Shown here piece after piece: positions 53,630 to 60,508 of a stretch of 64,000 nucleotides of DNA. Made by a program: the position numbers and the translations under genes. The stretch spans positions 2,610,001 through 2,674,000 of the forward strand of contig CP065018.1 in assembly GCA_016700415.1 (NCBI GenBank), written 5' to 3'. The notes beneath the pieces are model-generated. The model was given only the letters and a program-made list of their open reading frames with translations, was not told where the DNA came from and did no database searches. The number at the start of each line of letters is the position of its first letter. Position 1 is the stretch's first letter. The stretch comes from Flavobacteriales bacterium. Its GTDB lineage: Bacteria > Bacteroidota > Bacteroidia > Flavobacteriales_F > PHOS-HE28.

Positions 53630-54385
53630 TCACAGCCGGGACAAACTGTCCATCAGCTCCTGCTTCTTCCTGCGGGAGACCGCCACATTGGTGCCATCGT
53701 TCATGATCACCTCGCCACCTTCCCCGCGGATGTACTTCTTCACATGCCGCGTGTTGATCAGGTAGGAGTGGTGTACGCGCACGAAACCCTGCCCGCCCAG
53801 CATGTCCTCGAACTGCTTCAGCGTCCGCGTGATCAGCAGGCGCTTCTGGTCCTGCTGATGCACGATGGTGTAGTTGCTGTCGGATTCGCAATAGAGGATG
53901 TTCCGCGGGTCCACCATCTCCAGTCCGTCCGCCACCGGCAACGCGATCTTGGACGGCCCGTTCGCGGCACCGGAGAGGTTGTGCAGTAACGCCCGGAACA
54001 GCTCCGGGTCCTGCGGGATGCGTGTGGCTTGCTTCACCTTGCCCAAGGCCTCCGTCAGCTCGTCGGGGTCCACGGGCTTCAAGAGATAGTCCAAGGCACT
54101 GAAGCGGATCGCCTTCACGGCGTAGCCCTCATGCGCGGTCTGGAAGATCACGTGCGGCCGGTCGGGACCCAGCGCTTCAAGCAGCTCGAAGCCGGTGCGG
54201 TCACCGATCTCGATATCTAAAAAGAGGATATCGGGGGTGGTGCGGCCCAGCAGTTCCAGCCCCTCCTCCACACTACTGGCGATACCCAGCAGTTCGACCT
54301 CCGGATGGTTGCGTTTCAGCACCCCGGACAAAGCGTCCTGACAGTGCTTCTCATCGTCCACGATCACGGCCGTCTGTGCTGGCAT
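53630..54385 (-). CDS. LytTR family response regulator
   Basis: 251 residues. Receiver domain (1-120): VIVDDEKHCQDAL, phospho-acceptor Asp57 in ILFLDIEIGD, then FQTAHEGYAVKAIRFSALDYLLKPVDPDEL with the conserved Lys. LytTR DNA-binding domain (about 145-247): ILYCESDSNYTIVHQ, LLITRTLKQFEDML, FVRVHHSYLINTRHVKKYIRGEGGEVIMNDGTNVAVSRRKK. No sensor kinase nearby, so an orphan. It may control the duplicated secreted genes next to it (see findings). Confidence 0.93.
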   Translation of the reverse strand: MPAQTAVIVDDEKHCQDALSGVLKRNHPEVELLGIASSVEEGLELLGRTTPDILFLDIEIGDRTGFELLEALGPDRPHVIFQTAHEGYAVKAIRFSALDYLLKPVDPDELTEALGKVKQATRIPQDPELFRALLHNLSGAANGPSKIALPVADGLEMVDPRNILYCESDSNYTIVHQQDQKRLLITRTLKQFEDMLGGQGFVRVHHSYLINTRHVKKYIRGEGGEVIMNDGTNVAVSRRKKQELMDSLSRL

Positions 54386-54437
54386 GGGGAAGGTTTAAGC
54401 GCTGGAAGATAGGCCAATTATTATCCAGTCCAATTAT

Positions 54438-54460
54438 GGTCCGCCGGGCTTCAACCCGGC
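54438..54460 (+). repeat. REP-like palindrome 8
   Basis: GGTCC then GCCGGGCTTCAACCCGGC, upstream of the LytTR gene and downstream of the first secreted duplicate. Confidence 0.8.
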
Positions 54461-54524
54461 CCACAAGGGCCTCCGGTCCGACCCGGCACAAGACCGCCGA
54501 TGCCGGCACCAAGGGCCCCAACGC

Positions 54525-54545
54525 AAAAAGCCGTCGATGGACGGC
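54525..54545 (-). terminator. Rho-independent terminator of the first YwqK-like duplicate
   Basis: On the minus strand GCCGTC-CATC-GACGGC is followed by TTTTT (54529-54525), 26 bp after the stop of the 54571 gene. The same terminator occurs at 55640-55660. Confidence 0.85.
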
Positions 54546-54570
54546 CATTGCTCGTTCGATCGGAACGTTC

Positions 54571-55062
54571 TCAACGCTGCGTGGAGGCGACGGAGTTCTG
54601 TTCGAGCTGGAACTGTGTCTGCTCCCAGGTCAACCCGGTATAGACGCGTTCGGCCAAGGTGGTCCCATGGGCGTCGAAGCGTAGCCAGAGCCCCGTCTTG
54701 ATGCCCATTGCGTAGGAACCTTGGGCGCTGACCTGGCCATTGCCGTAGTAGTAGGTGAAGGGCCCGTTCTGCACCAGGCACTCCGGGTCGCTGTAGCTGC
54801 CTTCCATCATCAGGGTGCCGTCGGGCGCGGTGACCTGTACCGTGAACTTGCCATCCGCCCCGGCGCTGACCACGCGCTGCAAAGTGTTCACCGTGTCGGT
54901 GGTGGGCATGAAGAACATGTCCACGGGCTCGATGCGCAGGACGTTCACCGCGCCCGAGACCCCTTCAGGTGCTCCGTCCATGGCGTTGGCGTGGAGGGAG
55001 CAGCAGCAGATGATGGCGGCGGCGATGGCGGCGGAGAGGAGGGTGCGTTTTGCGGTGTTCAT
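54571..55062 (-). CDS. Secreted YwqK-like protein, duplicate A
   Basis: 163 residues. Signal peptide MNTAKRTLLSAAIAAAIICC to about residue 27, then LRIEPVDMFFMPTTDTVNTLQRVVSAGADGKFTVQVTAPDGTLMMEGSYSDPECLVQNGPFTYYYGNGQVSAQGSYAMGIKTGLWLRFD, YwqK-type repeats. Nearly identical to duplicate B over the first 125 residues; the C-terminal tail (VYTGLTWEQTQFQLEQ) is longer. Probably exported; function unknown. Confidence 0.8.
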   Translation of the reverse strand: MNTAKRTLLSAAIAAAIICCCSLHANAMDGAPEGVSGAVNVLRIEPVDMFFMPTTDTVNTLQRVVSAGADGKFTVQVTAPDGTLMMEGSYSDPECLVQNGPFTYYYGNGQVSAQGSYAMGIKTGLWLRFDAHGTTLAERVYTGLTWEQTQFQLEQNSVASTQR

Positions 55063-55143
55063 AGTGTTCGGGGTTTTTTTGGTTCGTTATCGTTGATGAC
55101 GGGTCAAAAGTCCCCTGACCTGAAGCGGTTTTCATGCGCCCCG

Positions 55144-55179
55144 GAGCAAGTGGCGGGGTCCACTGAGCAAGTGGCGGGG
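55144..55179 (-). promoter_or_regulatory. 21-bp-spaced direct repeats upstream of duplicate A
   Basis: GAGCAAGTGGCGGGG at 55144-55158 and again at 55165-55179: two copies of a 15-bp word, start-to-start 21 bp. The same pair occurs upstream of duplicate B. This spacing fits LytTR-type operators. Confidence 0.5.
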
Positions 55180-55639
55180 GGTGACGCCCAATAATGGTGC
55201 GCCGGGCTCCAGCCCTCCCGCCGGCGCCTGCGGTGCAGGCTTGCTCGATCAACCGCAACGCGGGGCAGCGATGGTTATTAACCGCAACGCATGCAACGAA
55301 CGCAACGCGGATCGGTGGTGTTTTTTAACCGCAACGCCCGCAATGAGGAGGGTGACACAGCGTCGGTTCCATGCTCTCGCATTTCGTTGCGGTCGTTGCG
55401 GTTCCCCTTTGCATTGCCGGCACACCTGATAATGGTCCGCCGGGCTCCTCCAGCCCGGCATATGGACCACCAAGTGTGCGCCTTGGGGGCAAGTCCAAGT
55501 CCTCATAATGGATGCCACCGTGCTGCTTCCGCACCAAGCGCGAGCGGCTGTGGGTGATGGCCGTGCCCAAAGAGTTCTTCTTGGGGACTGGACCATCACC
55601 GGAGGACGGGGTCCGGTGATGCTGGCCGGGTCCCAACGC

Positions 55640-55660
55640 AAAAAGCCGTCGATGGACGGC
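55640..55660 (-). terminator. Rho-independent terminator of the second YwqK-like duplicate
   Basis: On the minus strand GCCGTC-CATC-GACGGC followed by TTTTT (55644-55640), 49 bp after the stop at 55709. Copy of the terminator at 54525-54545. Confidence 0.85.
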
Positions 55661-55708
55661 CTTTGCACGAGCGATATGGGCTTGCCGATCTCCGAGGCAC
55701 GTTCAAGG

Positions 55709-56128
55709 CTACTTGGCGGCCAGGGCGATCTTCCGTGCATCGAAGTGCATCCAGGTCCCCGTCTTGGTGCCCATCTCGTAGTAACCCCGGTCGCTGACCT
55801 GGCCATTGCCGTAGTAGTAGGTGAAAAGCCCGTTCTGCACCAAGCACTCCACATCGCTGTAGCTGCCTTCCATCATCAGGGTGCCGTCGGCCGCGGTCAC
55901 CTGTACATGGAACTGGCCATCGGCACCGGCGCGGACCGTGCGATGCGAAGTGTTCACCGTGTCAATGGTGGGCATGAGGAACATGTCCACGGGCTCGATG
56001 CGCAGGACGTTCACCGCGCCCGAGACCCCTTCAGGTGCTCCGTCCATGGCGTTGGCATGGAGGGAGCAGCAGCAGATGAGGGCGGCGGCGATGGCGGCGG
56101 AGAGGAGGGTGCGTTTTGCGGTGTTCAT
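55709..56128 (-). CDS. Secreted YwqK-like protein, duplicate B
   Basis: 139 residues from ATG 56128. Same signal peptide and body as duplicate A (RIEPVDMFLMPTIDTVNTSHRTVRAGADGQFHVQVTAADGTLMMEGSYSD), with a shorter, different C-terminus (MGTKTGTWMHFDARKIALAAK). The duplicated unit also covers the upstream direct repeats, the terminator and the REP-like flanks, about 700 bp in all. Confidence 0.8.
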   Translation of the reverse strand: MNTAKRTLLSAAIAAALICCCSLHANAMDGAPEGVSGAVNVLRIEPVDMFLMPTIDTVNTSHRTVRAGADGQFHVQVTAADGTLMMEGSYSDVECLVQNGLFTYYYGNGQVSDRGYYEMGTKTGTWMHFDARKIALAAK

Positions 56129-56818
56129 GGTCGTTCGGGTTTTTGGTTGTCGTTGATGACGGGTCAAAAGTCCCCTGACCGGAAGCGCTTTTCATGCGCC
56201 CCGGAGCAAGTGGCGGGGTACACTGAGCAAGTGGCGGTCGATGACCGCCCAATATCAGTCCGCCGGGCTCTAAGCCCGGCACACTAAGGCCTTCCGCCCG
56301 TCTCTTTCTCCTTCTTGGTATGTCACCTGCGCCAGTGGCGCAGCCAGGATCGGTTTGTTTCCGGCTTGCTCCGGATCCGATGGGATCCCAAAGGCGACCA
56401 CCCTGAGCCGTGAAAAGCGCTTTGCCATACAAATCACTGGCGTCCGGGGAAAAATGACAAACAACGGCTGCGACCCTTTCAGGGTCGTTGTCGACCTAAC
56501 TCCCAGTGCAACAGGCTGTGACCCTTTCAGGGTCAAAAGCCTCGTTGCTGCCGGGTTTCGACCCCGAAGGGGTCGCAGCATTTTGTATTCATGGACAAGA
56601 GGATATTCGACCCTGAAGGGGTCGCAGCCGGTGTTTATTTCCGAATGCGATAGGTGGGGCCCTTGTCGGTGATATGGACGATCAACCGTACAGGATGGAC
56701 ATTCCGGGACGTTGCTGGAAAATTTCCCGGACGCCAGTGCATACAAATACAAAATACCCATTTCCGGGTATTGCGGACGGCAGCCTGCCAGCTAAGATTT
56801 GACGTGCAATTCAAGCCG
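56129..56818. repeat. Upstream region of duplicate B: direct repeats, REP 11, GACCC/GGGTC palindromes
   Basis: 690 bp without a convincing gene. Direct repeats GAGCAAGTGGCGG begin at 56204 and 56225 (21 bp apart). REP11 is at 56257-56280. A short palindrome TGCGCCAGTGGCGCA lies at 56338-56352. Four GACCC/GGGTC palindromes follow at 56467-56628. Open frames here only translate these repeats (for example LKGSQP) and are not genes. Confidence 0.6.
56467..56628. repeat. Four GACCCTTTCAGGGTC-type palindromes, two in each orientation
   Basis: Copies at 56467-56487, 56515-56534 (forward: GCTGYGACCC-TTTCA-GGGTC) and 56559-56579, 56608-56628 (inverse: CGACCC-YGAAG-GGGTCGCAGC). They are distinct from the REP family and lie upstream of the SH3b-TIGR02594 gene. 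Confidence 0.85.
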
Positions 56819-57460
56819 ATGCCCACCCATCGCACCACAGCATCCGTACTTCGGCTTCGCGAAGGACCGAGTACCGAACACGCCATCATCGGTCGCCTAC
56901 CCCAACACACCGCGCTGGACCTCCTACAAGGACCAACCAAAGGGTGGGCACGGGTTCGGGCGAAACTCCGCGACGGTGAACTGATCGGTTGGGTAAGCAC
57001 AAGCTACATCGAACCCGTCGCCACCGCGCCACCGATCGATGACCCGAGCTGGTTGAAGGCCGCCCGTGCGGAGATCGGCACCAAGGAATATCCAGGGCCG
57101 AGCCAGAACCCGCGCATCCTGGAGTACTTCCAAACCTGTTCTTACAAGGCCACCACCGACGAAACGCCGTGGTGTTCCGCTTTCGTGAATTGGTGTATGG
57201 CCCAAGCGAAGATCAATGGCACCAAGAGTGCCGCGGCTCGCAGTTGGAATAAATGGGGCCGCGAATTGAGCACACCCGAACACGGCTGTATAGTGGTCTT
57301 CGACCGCAGTGACCCCACGAACAACCAAGCAGCGCACGTGGCCTTCTACTTGGAAACACGCGGCACAGGAATTTTGGTCTTGGGCGGCAATCAGAGCAAC
57401 TCCGTCAGCATCACAAGCTACTCAGCAAGCAGGGTCCTCGGTTATCGAGGGAAACCTTGA
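56819..57460 (+). CDS. SH3b domain protein with TIGR02594 (NlpC/P60-like) peptidase domain
   Basis: 213 residues from ATG 56819; longer in-frame starts lie in non-coding sequence. Residues 1-65 form a bacterial SH3 domain (SVLRLREGPSTEHAIIGRLPQHTALDLL; GWVSTSYIEPV). Residues about 75-213 match TIGR02594: WLKAARAEIGTKEYPGPSQNPRILEYF, catalytic Cys in DETPWCSAFVNWCMAQAKI, SAAARSWNKWG, AHVAFYLETRGTGILVLGGNQSNSVSI. Family members are cell-wall endopeptidase-like proteins, often phage or toxin effectors. No signal peptide. Confidence 0.85.
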   Translation: MPTHRTTASVLRLREGPSTEHAIIGRLPQHTALDLLQGPTKGWARVRAKLRDGELIGWVSTSYIEPVATAPPIDDPSWLKAARAEIGTKEYPGPSQNPRILEYFQTCSYKATTDETPWCSAFVNWCMAQAKINGTKSAAARSWNKWGRELSTPEHGCIVVFDRSDPTNNQAAHVAFYLETRGTGILVLGGNQSNSVSITSYSASRVLGYRGKP

Positions 57461-57483
57461 CAGAGCAACAAGACCACCATCCG

Positions 57484-57681
57484 ATGCTTGAGAACCCCTA
57501 CCTCGATATGATTGCTGGCTTGGTGCTGGTGTATGTGCTCTTGAGTGCTTTGGTCAGTGCTGCAGGTACTTCGCGTGGGGATCAAGTAGCACCGCAACTT
57601 CTAGCAAAGAGAACAGATCACAACACACCAAATACCAACCACCATGGCCAAGTCAGCTGCACTGGCATTCGCGAACAATGA
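57484..57681 (+). pseudogene. Probable truncated 5' fragment of a membrane protein gene
   Basis: 65 codons from ATG 57484. The start MLENPYLDMIAGLVLVYVLLSALVSAA looks like the N-terminal helix of a longer Bacteroidota membrane protein family, but after about residue 27 the sequence becomes hydrophilic and unrelated (GTSRGDQVAPQLLAKRT) and runs 38 bp into the PLD gene. I read it as a decayed start fragment left by a rearrangement; a short real membrane peptide cannot be excluded. Confidence 0.35.
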
Positions 57682-59443
57682 TGTGATCACCATCGCATGG
57701 ACACACGGCAAGAAGTTGCCCGGTTGCATGGGCTACGCGATTTACCGCATCGACAAGAACGGCAAGAAGGAGGCCCTGCCTGCCAAGGCAACATTCAAAG
57801 GGCATCCTTGGAAGAAGGGCCAAACCTGCGAGGATGCTCCGTACCAAAAGTTCTATTGGAAGGATGTGTATGCCCGCTTGATCAAGGAGCATAGCAAAGG
57901 GGATCTGGACACGTTCAGCTACCGCATCGTAGCCTTGGAGGGTAAGCCCGGCAAGCTGAAGCCCATGAACGTGGAGGAATTGGCAACAAACAAGGTCACC
58001 ATCGGTGCCGAGGTCTCCCCTAAGATGAAAGCCTACTTCAACCGGGGCCTTATCAGTACACAACGCATTTCCCGTGCGCTGGATGGCAAGCCCGCCAAGG
58101 GCAAACTGCTGGCGCGTGTTGCGGACGTAAAGGACGATCTGCGCGCGAGTCTGAGCGGAGATATGGTTGAGGCCCTCACGGAATTCATGCGGCGCACAGG
58201 AACGGATGGGCACATCTATGCCGCTTTGTACGAATTGAATGATGAGGAACTGGAGGGGCTGCTCATGCATCTGGGCGATCGGCTACATATCGTGTTGAGC
58301 AACCCTTCGTCTGATGACAAGGAGACCGGGGGCATGGCGGATGGGAACAAGGTTTCGCGCGGCCGCCTGAAACGGGGCGGGGCAGATATGTACGATCGCC
58401 TGTTAAAGAAAGGACAGATCGGCCACAACAAGTTCCTGGTGCATGTGGACAAGAACGGTAAGGCCCAAGCGGTGCTCTGCGGATCCACGAACTGGACCTT
58501 CACTGGCTTGTGTACCCAAACGAACAATACGGTAGTGATCGACAACCCCCAGGTTGCGGAACGCTATCTGACGTACTGGGAAGAACTGAAGAAGGATACC
58601 AAAGCGGCCAAGAAGGATGCGACCAAGTTGCAAGCCAAAGCGCTCCGCGACCTCAACGCGAAGAGCAAGACCATCGACCTTGGGAAAGACGGAACGTGGA
58701 CCAGTTGGTTCTCGCCGAACACGCCGAAACTGAGGGCCTCGAATACAAAGAACGAAAAGACACCGCCCGATATGCAGGAAGTGCAAAAGCTGATGCATGA
58801 GGCCAAGGAGGCCGTGCTCATGCTCGCCTTTTATCCTGGATCACCATGCCTTACGAACTGGGCAGCGGATGTGCAGAAGAGCAAGCCGGACGTGTTCGTG
58901 CGCGGGTGCGTTACACACATTAGCGCCGCCGAGGGCTTCTACTACCAGTTGCACGGCATGACGCCACCGAAGTTGACGAAAGAAGAAAAGGACAAGGGAG
59001 TGAAGAAGGTGTACAAGCAGGATGGCCGCGTGTTCGCCGCTAGGGCGCTTGATGAGAAGACCGTCCCGGAGGGCTGGATCGAAGAGATCCTCTCCGCCGG
59101 CTTTGCGGTGATCCACGATAAGATCGTAGTTATCGACCCGTTCAGCGATGATTGCGTCGTGATCATGGGCAGCCACAATCTTGGGCACAGGGCGTCATAC
59201 AATAACGATGAGAACCTCGCCATCATCCGTGGCAACCGCAAATTGGCCGAGGCCTATGCATCCCATGTGCTTGATGTTTACGATCACTTTGCTTGGCGCT
59301 ACCGGCTCTCACAAGGCAAGGTAGATCCGAACGCGGGCTACTTGAAAACGGATCCAAACGCTTGGCAGGATGTCTATTTTGATGCGGACGGGAAGATCAA
59401 GGTGGCGCAATTACGTTTCTGGTTGAACGCCGCCAAAGGATGA
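57644..59443 (+). CDS. Phospholipase D-like protein with two HKD motifs
   Basis: 599 residues. An N-terminal beta-sandwich-like region (FANNDVITIAWTHGKKLPGCMGYAIYRID; fibronectin-III-like) precedes two PLD catalytic repeats: HNKFLVHVD with GSTNWT (His261, Lys263) and HDKIVVID with GSHNLG (His491, Lys493, Asp498). PLD-family enzymes hydrolyse phosphodiesters of lipids or nucleic acids; intact paired HKD motifs indicate an active enzyme. No signal peptide. It sits between the SH3b-TIGR02594 gene and the trypco2-like gene in a defence-like region. Confidence 0.88.
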   Translation: MAKSAALAFANNDVITIAWTHGKKLPGCMGYAIYRIDKNGKKEALPAKATFKGHPWKKGQTCEDAPYQKFYWKDVYARLIKEHSKGDLDTFSYRIVALEGKPGKLKPMNVEELATNKVTIGAEVSPKMKAYFNRGLISTQRISRALDGKPAKGKLLARVADVKDDLRASLSGDMVEALTEFMRRTGTDGHIYAALYELNDEELEGLLMHLGDRLHIVLSNPSSDDKETGGMADGNKVSRGRLKRGGADMYDRLLKKGQIGHNKFLVHVDKNGKAQAVLCGSTNWTFTGLCTQTNNTVVIDNPQVAERYLTYWEELKKDTKAAKKDATKLQAKALRDLNAKSKTIDLGKDGTWTSWFSPNTPKLRASNTKNEKTPPDMQEVQKLMHEAKEAVLMLAFYPGSPCLTNWAADVQKSKPDVFVRGCVTHISAAEGFYYQLHGMTPPKLTKEEKDKGVKKVYKQDGRVFAARALDEKTVPEGWIEEILSAGFAVIHDKIVVIDPFSDDCVVIMGSHNLGHRASYNNDENLAIIRGNRKLAEAYASHVLDVYDHFAWRYRLSQGKVDPNAGYLKTDPNAWQDVYFDADGKIKVAQLRFWLNAAKG

Positions 59444-59554
59444 ACAAACTGGCCTTCATCATCAACTACGACATCAAGTTCACTAGAGACACTAAAGATC
59501 AAGTGACGGCAGAAGGCACATTCTGAATAGAACAACCAACCAACAAACAAGACC

Positions 59555-60151
59555 ATGAAAAAGCTTTTGACGATGCTCGTGCTGACGTTATGTATGGCCA
59601 TGGCCGTTCAAGCACAGAAACAACCGGCCGCTAAGACCGATGGGATCGAAACAAGGGGATTGGATGAGGTCGTGCAGGAGGTTAATATCGGTATTGGCCT
59701 TGCCAGGGAGGATCTGAAAGCGAACGGACTGGAAATTTCAACGGCTGAAGTGACGCTCAAAACCATACGGAGCACCGATGCGGGTGGGGGGTTCAAGATC
59801 TTCGTTAAGGCTTCCAAGAAGTGGCAATTGGAAAAGGCGAGCAGCGTCAAGTACTCCTATGCGAAGATGGAATCTTTGGTGGCCATGGACAGTACCAAGG
59901 GCAAGGAGAAACTCCACGAAGCATTGCGCAAGGCGATTTCTGCATCAGCGGCGCAGTGGAAGAGAGCGAGTTCTGCCATCCAAGGCTTGGAAAAGAATTC
60001 CTTCACGATCGAGATTTCGTTCGGGGTGACAAAGTCAACGAGCGGTGGGGTCGAGTTCGAGGTCTGGGGTGTTGGTTTGGATTTGGAAGGGAGCAAGGAG
60101 CTGACCGCATCCCACAGCATATCGTTAACATTCAAGAGTGAGACTCGATAG
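59555..60151 (+). CDS. Secreted protein with two trypco2-like domains
   Basis: 198 residues with a signal peptide (MKKLLTMLVLTLCMAMAVQAQ). Residues about 30-105 (GLDEVVQEVNIGIGLAREDL, then AEVTLKTIRSTDAGGGFKIFVKASKKW) resemble the trypsin-co-occurring domain 2, with a helix followed by a beta-sheet. Residues about 150-198 (FTIEISFGVTKSTSGGVEFEVWGVGLDL, then ASHSISLTF) repeat the beta part. Such domains usually sit next to trypsin-like or defence proteins in the cytoplasm; the signal peptide here is unusual. 111 bp after the PLD gene. Confidence 0.6.
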   Translation: MKKLLTMLVLTLCMAMAVQAQKQPAAKTDGIETRGLDEVVQEVNIGIGLAREDLKANGLEISTAEVTLKTIRSTDAGGGFKIFVKASKKWQLEKASSVKYSYAKMESLVAMDSTKGKEKLHEALRKAISASAAQWKRASSAIQGLEKNSFTIEISFGVTKSTSGGVEFEVWGVGLDLEGSKELTASHSISLTFKSETR

Positions 60152-60508
60152 CCGAAAACAGCGCCAATGAGCTAACCGGGCATTTGGCCTCTTGGCTTTG
60201 GCTCAGGCATGGGCTGAAGCCTTTCAGGCCTCTTCGGCTGCGTTCGGGTGTTCAGGTGTATTTCGATCGTTTGGTCGGGGTCAGGCGTATTGGGTTTCTT
60301 GGCTTTGGGCTTGCTTTAGGCGCATTCATGCATTGGGCCTTTAACTCAGGGTGGGGGTTACGCGTCGGCTTGGCATTTGTCTTCTTGGTATTCAAGGCGC
60401 ATTCAGTTCTTCGGCCGTTTGGCGGGTTCAGGCTCAGGCGGTTCTCACGGTTTGTGGAATTAGGTACTTTGAGCGCCCTTTAGCCTTCTATCCCTTCCTT
60501 ATCCACCC
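60152..60508. other. G/T-rich gap before hsdM
   Basis: 357 bp. The plus strand is strongly G+T rich with words such as CTTGGCTTTGG and TTCAGG; the open frames in it are low-complexity (VFLVFKAHSVL, RPFGGFRLRRF) and I do not accept them as genes. The promoter of hsdM should lie here, but no good -7 box is evident. Confidence 0.5.

Larger units (their letters stand above)
55063..55708. repeat. Upstream region of duplicate A: direct repeats, REP 9 and 10, TTAACCGCAACG repeats, terminator of duplicate B
   Basis: 646 bp without a gene. GAGCAAGTGGCGGGG occurs twice, 21 bp apart (55144-55158, 55165-55179). REP9 is at 55196-55218 and REP10 at 55434-55459. Between them lie TTAACCGCAACG words (about 55258-55340) facing an inverted GTTGCGGTCGTTGCGGTT (about 55384-55403). 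A terminator is at 55640-55660. Confidence 0.75.

Noticed and set aside
56467..56628. Possible CRISPR array
   Set aside because: Only four units in mixed orientation with irregular spacing and no cas genes.
56270..56761. Minus-strand and plus-strand open frames through the palindrome cluster
   Set aside because: Their translations repeat LKGSQP and GCDPFR, which are just the GACCC/GGGTC repeats read as codons.
60184..60483. 99-codon open frame before hsdM
   Set aside because: Low-complexity translation of a G/T-rich stretch, no start signal and no domain pattern.
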